Below, one piece after another: positions 6,218-16,842 of a stretch of DNA of 64,000 nt. The notes below the pieces were generated by a model. The model did no database searches and was not told the origin of the DNA. It saw nothing but the letters and a program-made list of their open reading frames with translations. Every line of letters begins with the position of its first letter. Within the stretch, counting starts at the first letter, position 1. Both the position numbers and the translations under genes were made by a program. Source of the stretch: CAVRIA01 sp963721115 (GTDB lineage: Bacteria > Desulfobacterota > Binatia > HRBIN30 > CADEER01); assembly GCA_963721115.1 (NCBI GenBank), contig CAVRIA010000004.1, positions 1-64,000 of the forward strand, read 5' to 3'.

Positions 6218-8255
6218 CAACTCCACAGTTCAGCGAGCGCAAGTGAGGTAAATCAGGTACTTAGCCCTTTCGGTTTCCACTACATTTCTATCGGGACCGC
6301 CTTGGGAGGGCTGAGGCGCTGGGGCAGCCTGAGACCGAGGCGCTGGAGCAGGATGGCTTGCTCGCGCTCGGGACGTACGACACAGCGCAAGCGCAGCTCG
6401 CGATCCGTACCGTTGGCCAGAGGCAAGACGATGTCGGCCGACTGAATGCGGGAGAGCTCAGTGAGGATCGTGCGCGGACTGTCGCCAAGACCGGCGCGTG
6501 CCTGCCACTGCTGCAGAGTCTTCCAGAGCACATATGCGAGAAAGCAGATCAGGATGTGCGCCTCGATGCGCTCACGCTTGTGATGCCAGATCGGCCGCAG
6601 CGCGAGGTCGGACTTGTGGATACGAAAGGCAGCCTCGGCCTCGGTGAGCTGGATGTAGGTCTTCCACAGCTCTTCGTCGCTCCAGTCGGACACGTTGGTG
6701 CGCAGGATGTAGGTGCCTTCGCTCAGTGCGGCCCAATCCTGCCATTGAGCCTGCTTGCTCCAGATCAATTTGAGCCGCAGCGGCGCTGGCCGTATCCTCC
6801 TCGAGCACGATCGAGTAGGCGGCGGCCGCTCGGCTGTTGCGCTCGAGAAGTCGGCCGATCTGGCGCTCGATGGCGCCGCGGTCCAAGAGCCGTTTGCTTC
6901 TCTGGATGCGTGTGTCGAGCGAGGTGAGCCCGCGTTCGATGCGCTCAGAGAATCGCTGGTGCATAGCCTTCTCTTTCTCGATGCGTGCCGCGGACCGACA
7001 CAGCAAGAAGCTCTCCTCGCCATCGGGCCCACCACAGATCTTGACCCGTACGTCTTCGCGGATCTGGCGCCAGTTGCTTTCGTCCACGAGCTCGCGTGCC
7101 CACCGTCGCAGCTCGCTGCGGGGCGTGCCGATCACGTACCGCCGTTTGGTCCGCTGCAGCCACGCGATGTTGTCCGCGCTGACCATGCCGCGGTCCATCA
7201 CCCACACGCGCTTCGCTCTGCCGTAGCGCTCCTCCATGCGCTCGACGATCTGCTCGACTGTGTCTACGTCGGCCGTGTTGCCCGCGAAGATCTCGTACCC
7301 CAATGGAAGACCCTCGCGCGTGACCACCAGCGCGATGTAGACCTGCACACAATCCGGTCGATGGTCGCGGCTGTAGCCGCGCTGCAGATCTCCGGCGCCC
7401 CCACGCCTTCAAAGTACGTGCTGGTCACGTCGTAAAGCAAGAGGTCGTACTCGATGGCGAACAGCTCGCCGAGCCGCTCGACCAGGTGCTTTTCCAGCTC
7501 CTCTTTGTGCGGAAGCACCCGATCCAGGGCTCGGTACAGCCGCTCGTCGTAGATGCGTTCCACCGCGACTCCGAGCAGATCTTCGAGCGCCGTGCTCCGG
7601 TACCAATCCTCGGCGACATGCAACTCGCTCGAGGGCTCGCACAGCCGCGCGATCGTCAGGATCGCCACCACGTCGCCCCACGCCACCGCCTCTCGCCCCG
7701 ACGGCATCAGCCGCGCGCACAGCTCGTCGAACCTCAGCGCCTGCCACAGCTCCAACCGAGCCACACCGCTCCGAACGTGAGGCTACGTTCGAGCCTTACC
7801 TGCTCGAGCAGTACTGGTACGGTCTCGCTCGTCTCGACGGTGTCTGAAACAGATCGGCCTGCCGCTTATCTCGATCGCGGCCTGTGATCGACTGCGCCAA
7901 CGCCTTTGCTGCGCTTGCCCCGCTCGTCGAGCTCGCCGAGCTGCGCAACGATTTGCTGTCGAACCTTGCGGTTCTGGCGAACCGAGCGCACCAGCTGCCA
8001 ATAGATGTGAATCTTGCCGTCTTGCGCCGCCGCGCCGCTCGCAGATATATCCTCGCCGCTACCACCAACCTTCACGCGTATTGTGCTTCCTAGCAACGCC
8101 GCCTCGCAACCTACTTGTTCGTTACTATATGCGTTTTTCAGCAACGTGAGCGTTGTGTTATGTGTGTTCGTAAATGAATGTGTTGTTTTTTTTAGTTGTT
8201 ATGTGTTTCTGGATTTTGAAAAAATTTGGGTGTTTCGTGAACTGTGAAAGTTGAG
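6218..8255 (-). mobile_element. IS1634-type insertion sequence with defined ends
   Basis: Comparison with the uninterrupted copy at 4540-4575 gives the exact insertion point. The six bases CTAGCC lie on both sides (6212-6217 and 8256-8261) and are a target duplication of five or six bases. The termini are imperfect inverted repeats: the left end reads CAACTCCACAGTTCAGCG inward, the right end reads CTCAACTTTCACAGTTCACG inward. The element is about 2.04 kb. Its right 150 bases are strikingly AT-rich against the GC-rich surroundings. The single transposase gene is broken by frameshifts. Confidence 0.85.
6280..8144 (-). pseudogene. IS1634 family transposase, frameshifted
   Basis: Pieces of one transposase lie in successive frames. 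The N-terminus (IYWQLVRSVRQNRKVRQQI, LGELDERG) is at 8144 to about 7866. The next part (ARLCEPSSELHVAEDWYR, YDLLLYDVTSTYFEG) runs 7764 to about 7385. The catalytic middle (VVTREGLPLGYEIFAGN, WVMDRGMVSADNIAWL) runs from about 7385 to 6775. The C-terminus (WKTYIQLTEAEAAFRIHKSD, RIEAHILICFLAYVL) runs from about 6775 to 6280. The expected motif YSRDHRPDC is present at the first internal junction when read across frames. At least three frame changes are needed, including one at a run of five G near 7390. Some may be sequencing errors, but as written the transposase is non-functional. The YREK-type DDE region is in the C-terminal half. Confidence 0.85.
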
Positions 8256-8275
8256 CTAGCCGGCTCAGCGCTGGC

Positions 8276-8446
8276 TCAGCAGCCCGTTGAAAAACCCTGC
8301 GCCGTCTTTGGCGATCGACAGATCGCTTCTGGCCTCCTCTCCCGCATTGCCCGCGGGAGAGGATTGAGGTGAGGGTTCCGCTTTTCAAGGCCTTGCGGCG
8401 CAAGGCCGAGCGGGCCTTCGGGCCCGCTGGAGGAACCCTCACCCTT
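8276..8446. repeat. 171-bp palindromic insertion (MITE/REP-like)
   Basis: This segment is absent from copy 1 of the duplicated module and flanked by TCAG on both sides (8276-8279 and 8446-8449), suggesting a four-base target duplication. It contains nested hairpins. GTGAGGGTTCC (8369-8379) pairs with GGAACCCTCAC (8432-8442). Inside are CCTTGC/GCAAGG and a perfect eight-base stem with a TTCG loop (8409-8428). Its left edge, CAGCCCGTTGAAAAA, resembles the ends of some transposons. It encodes no protein and probably moves by a transposase supplied elsewhere. Confidence 0.65.
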
Positions 8447-8515
8447 CAGGCAAGGGCGCCGCGCAAAGCGACGCCCCGGGCCACGACGGCCTGAGTGCCT
8501 CACGCAGTTGATCCT

Positions 8516-10164
<1,649 letters not shown>

Positions 10165-10643
10165 GAGGCCCCCTCCCCGTTGCGTGCCCAGGACTTTAGA
10201 AGGAACAGCTGCTGACTGTCTACCCCATCAACCATTCGCAAGCAGAACCGACCGACGGAAGAGCCCGATGCTCACCCTCGCCTCATCGGACGCCCGATCA
10301 TAGGCAATGGGGGCTGCGAACCGCCCGGAGGCAAACGCCGCCGCCCCCCAAAAAAGATCACGGCCCGGCGTTCGATGCCCTCCACACGGTCGGGCCAGGT
10401 TGGTACGACAACCACGATCAATGGCATCGCACGATATGTCTTGACAGGCAATATCACTCATTGCTAGTTGTCAGTTCCAACAGCATGGAAGAACGCACTG
10501 CCTGCAAGTGCCGATTCTCGTTGACGAGCACATGTCCAAAGCCGTAAAAGTGGGGGGTCAAAGCTTTGTCGGCGCAGCGTTTCATTGCAGCAGGTTCTGG
10601 AAATACTGGCAGGGCACCAACTTAGTCAGGTCGGTGATGCGAG
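10165..10643. other. 479-bp intergenic region at the left edge of the low-GC island
   Basis: No convincing gene is seen. Short minus-strand frames between 10228 and 10461 have no recognisable similarity and no good ribosome-binding site. The stretch marks the change from GC-rich accessory DNA to the AT-richer genes that follow. It presumably holds the promoters of the sigma-54 regulator (leftward) and the STAND regulator (rightward). I find no inverted repeats or direct repeats that would define an attachment site. Confidence 0.35.
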
Positions 10644-13600
10644 ATGGGTACTCCGGAGGCCTACGGACAATTCCACTTCATCGGTCGTGAGGCCGAGGTC
10701 CATATCCTCAAAGCTGGGGTGGATAGCATGCTCGCCGGCCAGGGCGGGATAATTCTTCTCGCCGGTGAAGCAGGTATAGGTAAGACCCGCCTTGCTGACG
10801 AAACCGCCGAATACGCGGGACGAAAAGGATCAGACGTATACTGGGGACGATGTTGGCAGGGTGAGGGAGCGCCCGCCTACCTTCCGTGGATACAGATCGT
10901 ACGCGAATGCGTTCGACGCCAGACGGCGTCGTCCGAGCCCGAGCCCGCCGACGAGTTGGAAAACATCAGCCGTATCATGCCGGAACTCAAGCTGGCACTG
11001 ATTCCCGATCGCGAGTCGCGTCCTTTTGGCAACATGGTGTCTGCCGAGGTTCGTTTTCGGGCTTTTGACGCTGTCCTTAGCCTTTTTCGCAAGATGGCGA
11101 CCCGCCGCTCTATGGTGTTGATTCTTGATGATCTTCAGTGGGCGGATCACCCGTCGTTAATCCTGTTAGAGTTTTTGGTCCGTGAGATTCGCGGGGACAG
11201 GCTTTTCTTGATCTGTACCTGTCGTAGTGTCGATCCTCGTCCGACCGAATACATTCAAAGAACGTTCGGGGAACTGGTAAGACATGAATGGGTCCAGTTG
11301 CTACACCTACAGGGCTTGAGCCGATCTAGTGTGCAGACATTCATCGCGCGGGAGCTGGATTCTCACGACGTCCCAAAGCTTGCGCAACTGGTCTACCGAA
11401 GAACTGACGGAAATCCTTTCTTTGTGGGTGAACTAGTGCGCCTGATGAAGAAAGATACTACGGCCGCCAATGTCGCGGCGGCGACTGCGAAAATCCCGAC
11501 TACGATCAGAGAGGTCATTCGGTGTCGTCTAGGACTGCTGTCGGAAAAATGTCGCCACAGTGTTAACATAGCCGCTGTAATCGGATCGGAATTCGACTTG
11601 GCAGTCGTTAGCGAGGCCTCGGATTGTGAGGCGTCGGATTTGCTGGTGTCATTGGACCAAGCGAGACAGGCGGGAGTCGTCAAAGAGGCCGCCGGCCGCT
11701 TCGGGCTCTATCGCTTTTCTCACGATTTGATTCGAGACGTTGTTTACGAAGAGCTTCCGCGTAGCGAGCGCGTCAGCCTGCATCACCTAATCGGGACGAT
11801 ATTAGAGCGGCTTCACGGCGGTGATATCGAATCGTCACTCGCTCAGATTGCGTATCATTTCTTCCGGGCGGCACCGGCTGGGGATCTCCGAAAAGCAGTG
11901 GATTATTCAACGAGGGCGGGGCAACAGGCTGCAAAATCCCTGGCATACGAGGATGCCATCGGACACTTTCAGCGCTCGCTGGAGGCTCTCGGGCGGCGAA
12001 AGGCCGATCAGCTGGAGCGCGTCGAAATTCTAGCGGCGCTTGGCGAGGCGCTTAACCGGGTTGGCGAGACGCAGAAGGCCAAGAGGATCTTTCTGCAAGC
12101 GGCCGGTTTGGCCAGAGACATGGACTCGGTAGATCTGCTTGCAGCTGCTGCCTTGGGCTACGGGTGGGAAGCGACGACAGGTTTTGTCGACGCGACCCTC
12201 ATATCTTTGCTCGAGGAATCAATTAAAGGTTTGAAAGATGAAGATAGTGCACTCCATTCTCATCTGTTGAGCCGCTTGGCTCGTGCAGTGTATTGGTCTG
12301 CCGCAAGAGAGCGTAGCCTGGTACTGAGCGAGCAGGCAGTGGGTATGGCTAGACGGATAATGGATCGTGGCGCAGAGGCCATCGCGTTGATCGCGAAGGT
12401 AATTGCTCTGTGGGGTCCCGACCAGATCCATCAGCGCCGGCTCGTGACAAATGAGATAGAGAAACTTGCGGGAGAAGCGAACGACAAAGAGATCGCACTC
12501 GTTGCGAAGCGCTTCAGAATATTGGATCTCTTGGAATGTGGTGAGATCTGGGAACTGGATCGGGAAATCAAACGTCACGGTCAGTTAGCGTTGGAAATGC
12601 GCCAGCCCTTGGCTGATGCAGAGAATAAGGTCTTTCGAGGCATGCGCGCTTTGATGGACGGGCGCTTGGCGGAGGTGGAAGAACACAGTAGTCTCGCAAT
12701 GTCGAGCGCGGGCGCCCAGAGTGTGCTCATATCCCTCTCGGGTGCTGTGCAGTTGTTTTTTCTGCGCAGATATCAAGGTCGAATAGAAGAAGTGGGAACG
12801 CTGCTTGACCGGATGGTGCAGGATTATCCGGGTTTGGTCGTTTGGCGTTGCGGAGTAGCGATTCGCCAATGTGAGCTCGGCGAGATGCGTGAGGCAAGAC
12901 GGCACTTCGACTGGCTAGCGACGAACCGGTTCTCGATGCTACCACGAGATGGAAATTGGCTGGTTGGGATGATGTTGGTTGCGGAGCTGTGTGCACATTT
13001 GGGTGACGCAGCCCGAGCAGAAGAGCTTTACGAGGTGCTGGCTCCCTATAACGGTCGTAACAGTGTTATTGGGTATGGCGCTGTCTGCTTGGGGCCGACT
13101 GCGCACCACTTGGGTATCCTGTCACTAGTAATGGGACAGGCCGATCAGGCTGTTCGGCATTTTGCCGAAGCGCTGAGAGGCAATCTTGATATGGGGGCTT
13201 CTTTACTTGTTGCGCGTACAAGACATGAGTACGCGAAAGCGCTCATCGCGAGGTCAGGTCCGGGTGACTTTGCCAAAGGTCGCGATCAACTGGGTCGAGC
13301 AATTCCGGCCTATCGGTCGATTGGTGCGTGTGGACTCCTACGGCGGGCGGGGGAATTGTGGACTCAGATGCGCGACGCCGATGGGCTCAGCGGTGTGGAT
13401 AAAGGGACAGGCGCTGTGCGTGCCAGACCTGAAGAAGGACAAGCGACTGGGGGTGTCCGTGAGGGTTCGAGGGAAGATTTCGTACGTCGCGAAGGTGCTT
13501 TTTGGGCGGTCTCTTATCGAGGAAAGGTCTCAAGATTAAAGCACCGGAAGGGGCTTGAGCAATTGGCTGTGTTGCTGAGGGAACCGAACCGCGAATTCCA

Positions 13601-14060
13601 TGTGCTAGACGTCGTAGAGGCTGTCGAAGGACGCAATCGTTCAAATGTGAGTCAGACCGCTCAGCGATGTAGCGAGTTCGATTTGGGCATTCGTCGTCTG
13701 GGGAATGCCGGTGTGCTTAATGATGCGAAGGCGCGAGGTCAATATCGGCGACGGTTGAAGGATTTGGTAGCCGAACTTGAAGAGGCGCGAGAGAAGAACG
13801 ACGTGGGTCGGCTCGCGGTATTGCGTGTAGAGGTCGAACAGTTAAGCGCGGAAGTGAGAGCCACCCAGGGCTTTCGTGGACGCGGACGCATTGTGGGGTC
13901 GATTTCCGAGCGTGCGCGCGTAAGCATAAAGAACAACCTCTCGGCGGTCATGCGCGATATACAGAATGCTGATGAAGCGCTGTGGCGACATTTTTCGAAT
14001 ACGGTTAAGACGGGGACATTCTGTTCCTACCGTGCTGAGAGGCCGATCAAGTGCGAATAG
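10644..14060 (+). CDS. Large STAND-type AAA ATPase regulator with TPR-like middle
   Basis: This 1138-residue protein opens with an AAA_16/MalT-like ATPase: FIGREAE near residue 12, Walker A GEAGIGKT (41-48), Walker B MVLILDDLQWAD (157-168). A winged-helix-like segment follows (about 290-400, RFSHDLIRDVVYEEL). A long helical array from about 420 to 900 resembles TPR repeats (AYEDAIGHFQRSLEALGR, ALGEALNRVGETQKAKRIF). The last 190 residues (from about 947, FWAVSYRGKVSRLK, REFHVLDVV, ending VKTGTFCSY) form a domain that I associate with the C-termini of some bacterial ATPase regulators. It may bind DNA or a partner but is not a canonical LuxR helix-turn-helix. The family works as a signal-gated ATP-dependent switch. 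It converges, with a 26-bp gap, on the ketosynthase operon. Composition is like that of the next five genes, so it likely arrived with them. Confidence 0.8.
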   Translation: MGTPEAYGQFHFIGREAEVHILKAGVDSMLAGQGGIILLAGEAGIGKTRLADETAEYAGRKGSDVYWGRCWQGEGAPAYLPWIQIVRECVRRQTASSEPEPADELENISRIMPELKLALIPDRESRPFGNMVSAEVRFRAFDAVLSLFRKMATRRSMVLILDDLQWADHPSLILLEFLVREIRGDRLFLICTCRSVDPRPTEYIQRTFGELVRHEWVQLLHLQGLSRSSVQTFIARELDSHDVPKLAQLVYRRTDGNPFFVGELVRLMKKDTTAANVAAATAKIPTTIREVIRCRLGLLSEKCRHSVNIAAVIGSEFDLAVVSEASDCEASDLLVSLDQARQAGVVKEAAGRFGLYRFSHDLIRDVVYEELPRSERVSLHHLIGTILERLHGGDIESSLAQIAYHFFRAAPAGDLRKAVDYSTRAGQQAAKSLAYEDAIGHFQRSLEALGRRKADQLERVEILAALGEALNRVGETQKAKRIFLQAAGLARDMDSVDLLAAAALGYGWEATTGFVDATLISLLEESIKGLKDEDSALHSHLLSRLARAVYWSAARERSLVLSEQAVGMARRIMDRGAEAIALIAKVIALWGPDQIHQRRLVTNEIEKLAGEANDKEIALVAKRFRILDLLECGEIWELDREIKRHGQLALEMRQPLADAENKVFRGMRALMDGRLAEVEEHSSLAMSSAGAQSVLISLSGAVQLFFLRRYQGRIEEVGTLLDRMVQDYPGLVVWRCGVAIRQCELGEMREARRHFDWLATNRFSMLPRDGNWLVGMMLVAELCAHLGDAARAEELYEVLAPYNGRNSVIGYGAVCLGPTAHHLGILSLVMGQADQAVRHFAEALRGNLDMGASLLVARTRHEYAKALIARSGPGDFAKGRDQLGRAIPAYRSIGACGLLRRAGELWTQMRDADGLSGVDKGTGAVRARPEEGQATGGVREGSREDFVRREGAFWAVSYRGKVSRLKHRKGLEQLAVLLREPNREFHVLDVVEAVEGRNRSNVSQTAQRCSEFDLGIRRLGNAGVLNDAKARGQYRRRLKDLVAELEEAREKNDVGRLAVLRVEVEQLSAEVRATQGFRGRGRIVGSISERARVSIKNNLSAVMRDIQNADEALWRHFSNTVKTGTFCSYRAERPIKCE

Positions 14061-14086
14061 GATGCAGAAGAGGATCTGAAATACTT

Positions 14087-15319
14087 CTATATCTTCGCGA
14101 GTATCAGATAGGAGTTTGTTCCGCCATAGCCGTAACTTGTTACGAGGGCATTTCGGACTTGTGCGGATCTCGGCTGTACGGGCACGTAATCTAGTGTGCA
14201 CTCGGGATCAGCGATCTCCAAATTGTGGGTTGGTGGTATCAGACTCTGCTGTATCGCCAAGGACGCCGCAGCTGTCTGGAACGCCCCGGACGCCCCGAAG
14301 GGGTGCCCGATTACTCCCTTGATGGAACTTACCGGGAGATGCGCCGCCCACTCACCAAATGCCGTAGTAATGACGAGACTCTCTTTCCGGTCAAAAGCCG
14401 GCGCTGAGTTTGCGTGGGCACAAACGTAGTCCACATCGCCCGCGGTGAGACGGCTTCGTTGTAAAGCTTGATGGATTGCGCGAGCACCAGATTTTCCAGT
14501 GGGATCGAATCCGTACATGCCGTTTGCGTCACATGAGGATGCTCCGCCACGTACCTCGGCGTAAGGTTGTACGCCTCTCGCGAGTGCGCGTTCCGCCACC
14601 TCTAGCACAAGGATGCAACTACCCTCGCTTAGCACCAAACCATCGTGGGTTCTGTCGAAAGGGCGCGATGCGTGTTCCGGGTCGTCATTGCGCCGGGACA
14701 GTTCCTGTGTCCTTCCCATACCAGCAAGGACCATCGGAATGAGTGGGCTCTCAGCCCCTCCCGCGAAACACGCGTCTAGGTCTCCGCTGGCCACCAAGGC
14801 GGCTGCATGGCTGATTGCCTGTGCGCTGGCCGGGCAGCCGGTCGAAAAGGTTAGTTGCGGTCCAGCGGCCCCGGTGGCGCTGGCGATCTCTGCTGCACTC
14901 GCGTGGTTTGGGGTTGCATTCGCGATGAAAGGATTCACCCGACGCGCACCGCGCTCGAGCAGAATGCTGTGTTGCTGCTCTGCCTCGCGCCACCCCCCAA
15001 GTGCGGTGCCCAAGACGACCCCGATGCCTTCCGGAAGGTACCATCCCGTGGCCAGCCGGGCGTCGCGCCGCGCCATCTCGGCAGCCGCCAGTGCGAGTTG
15101 CGTTACATGCGTGGCAGTACGCAGCTTGCGAGGGTCGATTAGTTCTTCGTAGCTGCGGTCGCGCACCTCTCCCCCGATTTGACAGGGGTATGAGGTGGCG
15201 TCGAAACGCGAAATTGGTCCGATACCGGATCGCCCGGATAAAAGCGAATTCCAGAAGACCTGGAGCCCATTCCCAGTTGGCCCGATGATACCAATGCCAG
15301 TTATGGCAACTTTGCGCAC
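14087..15319 (-). CDS. Beta-ketoacyl-ACP synthase (KAS I/II type)
   Basis: This 410-residue thiolase-fold condensing enzyme would elongate an acyl-ACP by two carbons with malonyl-ACP. The catalytic set looks complete: Cys162 in STGCPASA, His302 in CAHANSAP, Lys334 and His339 in SIKGVIGHPFGASGA, and a glycine-rich C-terminus SYGYGGTNSYL. The start MRKVAITGIGIIGPTGNG fits the family. The loop around His302 reads AHANSAPAFDRKE rather than the standard AHGTSTP, so this is a divergent paralogue and not the housekeeping FabF. It is the last gene of the operon ACP, acyl-CoA dehydrogenase-like, ketosynthase, lying 17 bases after the dehydrogenase. That context points to a dedicated role in making a particular acyl chain. 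The substrate is unknown. Confidence 0.88.
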   Translation of the reverse strand: MRKVAITGIGIIGPTGNGLQVFWNSLLSGRSGIGPISRFDATSYPCQIGGEVRDRSYEELIDPRKLRTATHVTQLALAAAEMARRDARLATGWYLPEGIGVVLGTALGGWREAEQQHSILLERGARRVNPFIANATPNHASAAEIASATGAAGPQLTFSTGCPASAQAISHAAALVASGDLDACFAGGAESPLIPMVLAGMGRTQELSRRNDDPEHASRPFDRTHDGLVLSEGSCILVLEVAERALARGVQPYAEVRGGASSCDANGMYGFDPTGKSGARAIHQALQRSRLTAGDVDYVCAHANSAPAFDRKESLVITTAFGEWAAHLPVSSIKGVIGHPFGASGAFQTAAASLAIQQSLIPPTHNLEIADPECTLDYVPVQPRSAQVRNALVTSYGYGGTNSYLILAKI

Positions 15320-15336
15320 GGTAGCCCAGATCCTCG

Positions 15337-16479
15337 TCAGAGGCGCATGTAGGCGGCGACAAGGTCCTTCATCAGTTCCGATGCCCCACCCCCTATGCTC
15401 AGGACGCGGGCGTCACGAAATACTCGAGTGATCCAGTTATCTTCCAAAAAGCCATAACCACCATGCAATTGAAGACATTGTTCAACCACACGCTGAACCA
15501 TCTCAAAGACGCGAAACTTGATCATGCAAATCTGTTTGGCTTCAACTATTCCGTCTCGATAGCTCTCACAGACCGAATGGACGAAGCGCTTGCTGAGTTC
15601 AATGTCTGCAGCCATTTCCGCGACACGGTGCCGAATCGCTTGAAGGTCCGAAAGGGGGCGGTCGTAGACGATTCGCTTCTGCAGGTAAGCAATGGTTTCC
15701 TGGAGCACATAACCAGCGAGTGCTATGCCGCTGGCGCCTCCGACCAAGCGCTCTTCGAGAATATTCCGGGCCACATAAAAGTAGCCTAGGTTGGGCCTTC
15801 CAAGAGTCAGTTGTTTCGGGACACGACATCGATCGAAAGCTAGCCAGCCCGTAGGGGAGGTGTGCATCCCCAATTTTCGGAGCGTCTCTTTCACGGTAAA
15901 TCCGGGTGTCTTGGTGGGTACAATGACCAGTGAAAGACTATTCGTTGCGTATTCCGGTCGGGTGCGGACAAGTACGATGAGAAAGTCCGCGATTGGACCA
16001 TTGGTGATGTATTTCTTCTCACCAGTTATCACCCAAAAGTCGCCGTCTTCGACAGCCGTGCACTGAATTGCCCGAACGACATCCGATCCCCCGGCCGGTT
16101 CGGTCGAGGCAACCCCTCCAATCTTTTCACCACGGATCGCTGGGACTAGGAATTCCTGCTTCTGCTCTTCTGTGCCAAGCGTCGCAAGGAGGGGCGGGAA
16201 GATATTCGTTTGGGCGATGACGCTCAGGGTGAGCCCCATCATCTTCGAACGAGGGAGTTCTTCGGCGAGAACAATGGTGTATCCAAAGTCCAGCTCCTGT
16301 CCGCCATATCGACGGCTGTGCGTAATGCCAAGGAACCCCTCTCGCGCCAGATCCCGAAATACGGAGAGCGGGAAACTCCCTTGCCGCTCCCATTCGTCTG
16401 CGTGTGGCGTGAGATTCGTTTCGACGAACTGGCGAACTCGGGAACGGAAGGCCTCGTGCGTCCTTGAAAAGAGGGTCAT
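15337..16479 (-). CDS. Acyl-CoA dehydrogenase family flavoprotein
   Basis: This 380-residue flavoprotein has the acyl-CoA dehydrogenase fold: TEPAGGSDV (126-134), which contacts FAD and substrate, LHGGYGF (338-344), and IGGGASE (362-368). In medium-chain enzymes the catalytic glutamate lies in the last block, and here that position is glycine. As in long-chain and isovaleryl types, Glu243 in LEERL is the likely catalytic base. Family members oxidise acyl thioesters to trans-2-enoyl thioesters. Because an acyl carrier protein gene overlaps it, the substrate may be acyl-ACP rather than acyl-CoA. I chose the ATG at 16479 over the upstream codon at 16500 because it forms an ATGA overlap with the ACP stop, a sign of coupled translation. 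Confidence 0.88.
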   Translation of the reverse strand: MTLFSRTHEAFRSRVRQFVETNLTPHADEWERQGSFPLSVFRDLAREGFLGITHSRRYGGQELDFGYTIVLAEELPRSKMMGLTLSVIAQTNIFPPLLATLGTEEQKQEFLVPAIRGEKIGGVASTEPAGGSDVVRAIQCTAVEDGDFWVITGEKKYITNGPIADFLIVLVRTRPEYATNSLSLVIVPTKTPGFTVKETLRKLGMHTSPTGWLAFDRCRVPKQLTLGRPNLGYFYVARNILEERLVGGASGIALAGYVLQETIAYLQKRIVYDRPLSDLQAIRHRVAEMAADIELSKRFVHSVCESYRDGIVEAKQICMIKFRVFEMVQRVVEQCLQLHGGYGFLEDNWITRVFRDARVLSIGGGASELMKDLVAAYMRL

Positions 16480-16751
16480 TTCTTCGCACTCGCGACGCAA
16501 TCGTAGACGTAGTCCGCGATCGCGCCGAACTCATTGAGCTCGACCACCTGGATGGGATCGATTTGGATATCGTACGCGTCTTCGATCGCCACCTGAAGTT
16601 CCACGAAAGCTACCGATTGCATCCGCAGTTCGTCGTCAACGGTCGCCTGATCCGTGATACGCTGCACGGGGATGCCAGAAATCTCATGGATCAGTTCAAT
16701 CAACCGCTGCCTGACTTCAGCGCGCGTCGGTGTGCCGTCCTGAGTCTGCAA
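16476..16751 (-). CDS. Acyl carrier protein
   Basis: This 91-residue ACP carries a phosphopantetheine arm that holds the acyl chain for the neighbouring enzymes. The attachment serine is Ser46 in LRMQSVAFVEL. The usual DSL is replaced by QSV, but the serine and the following helix (VELQVAIEDAYDI) are kept. It starts with TTG at 16751; a strong ribosome-binding site (GGGAGGAGTAGG on the coding strand) just upstream supports this. Its stop overlaps the dehydrogenase start. As first gene of a three-gene acyl operon divergent from an N-acyltransferase, it most likely donates the acyl group to that enzyme. ACP-acyltransferase pairing of this kind is known for FeeL/FeeM. Confidence 0.85.
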   Translation of the reverse strand: MQTQDGTPTRAEVRQRLIELIHEISGIPVQRITDQATVDDELRMQSVAFVELQVAIEDAYDIQIDPIQVVELNEFGAIADYVYDCVASAKK

Positions 16752-16842
16752 ATTCCTACTCCTCCCACCCTCTGCTTGACTGCCGGGCCGAACTGCGGCG
16801 AAGGTACGGGTATGGTGGGGGGGAAGTCAAGATGATGAGGCC
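16752..16842. promoter_or_regulatory. Divergent control region of the acyl-signal island
   Basis: Ninety-one bases separate the leftward ACP operon from the rightward acyltransferase-kinase pair, so both promoters must lie here or inside the genes. The leftward ribosome-binding site (about 16757-16767) and a GGTGGGGGGGAAG tract near 16813 are visible. I see no perfect inverted repeat that would mark an operator. Confidence 0.5.

Noticed and set aside
10228..10461. Small minus-strand ORFs between the sigma-54 and STAND regulators
   Set aside because: No ribosome-binding site, no recognised similarity, and two overlapping frames are equally open.
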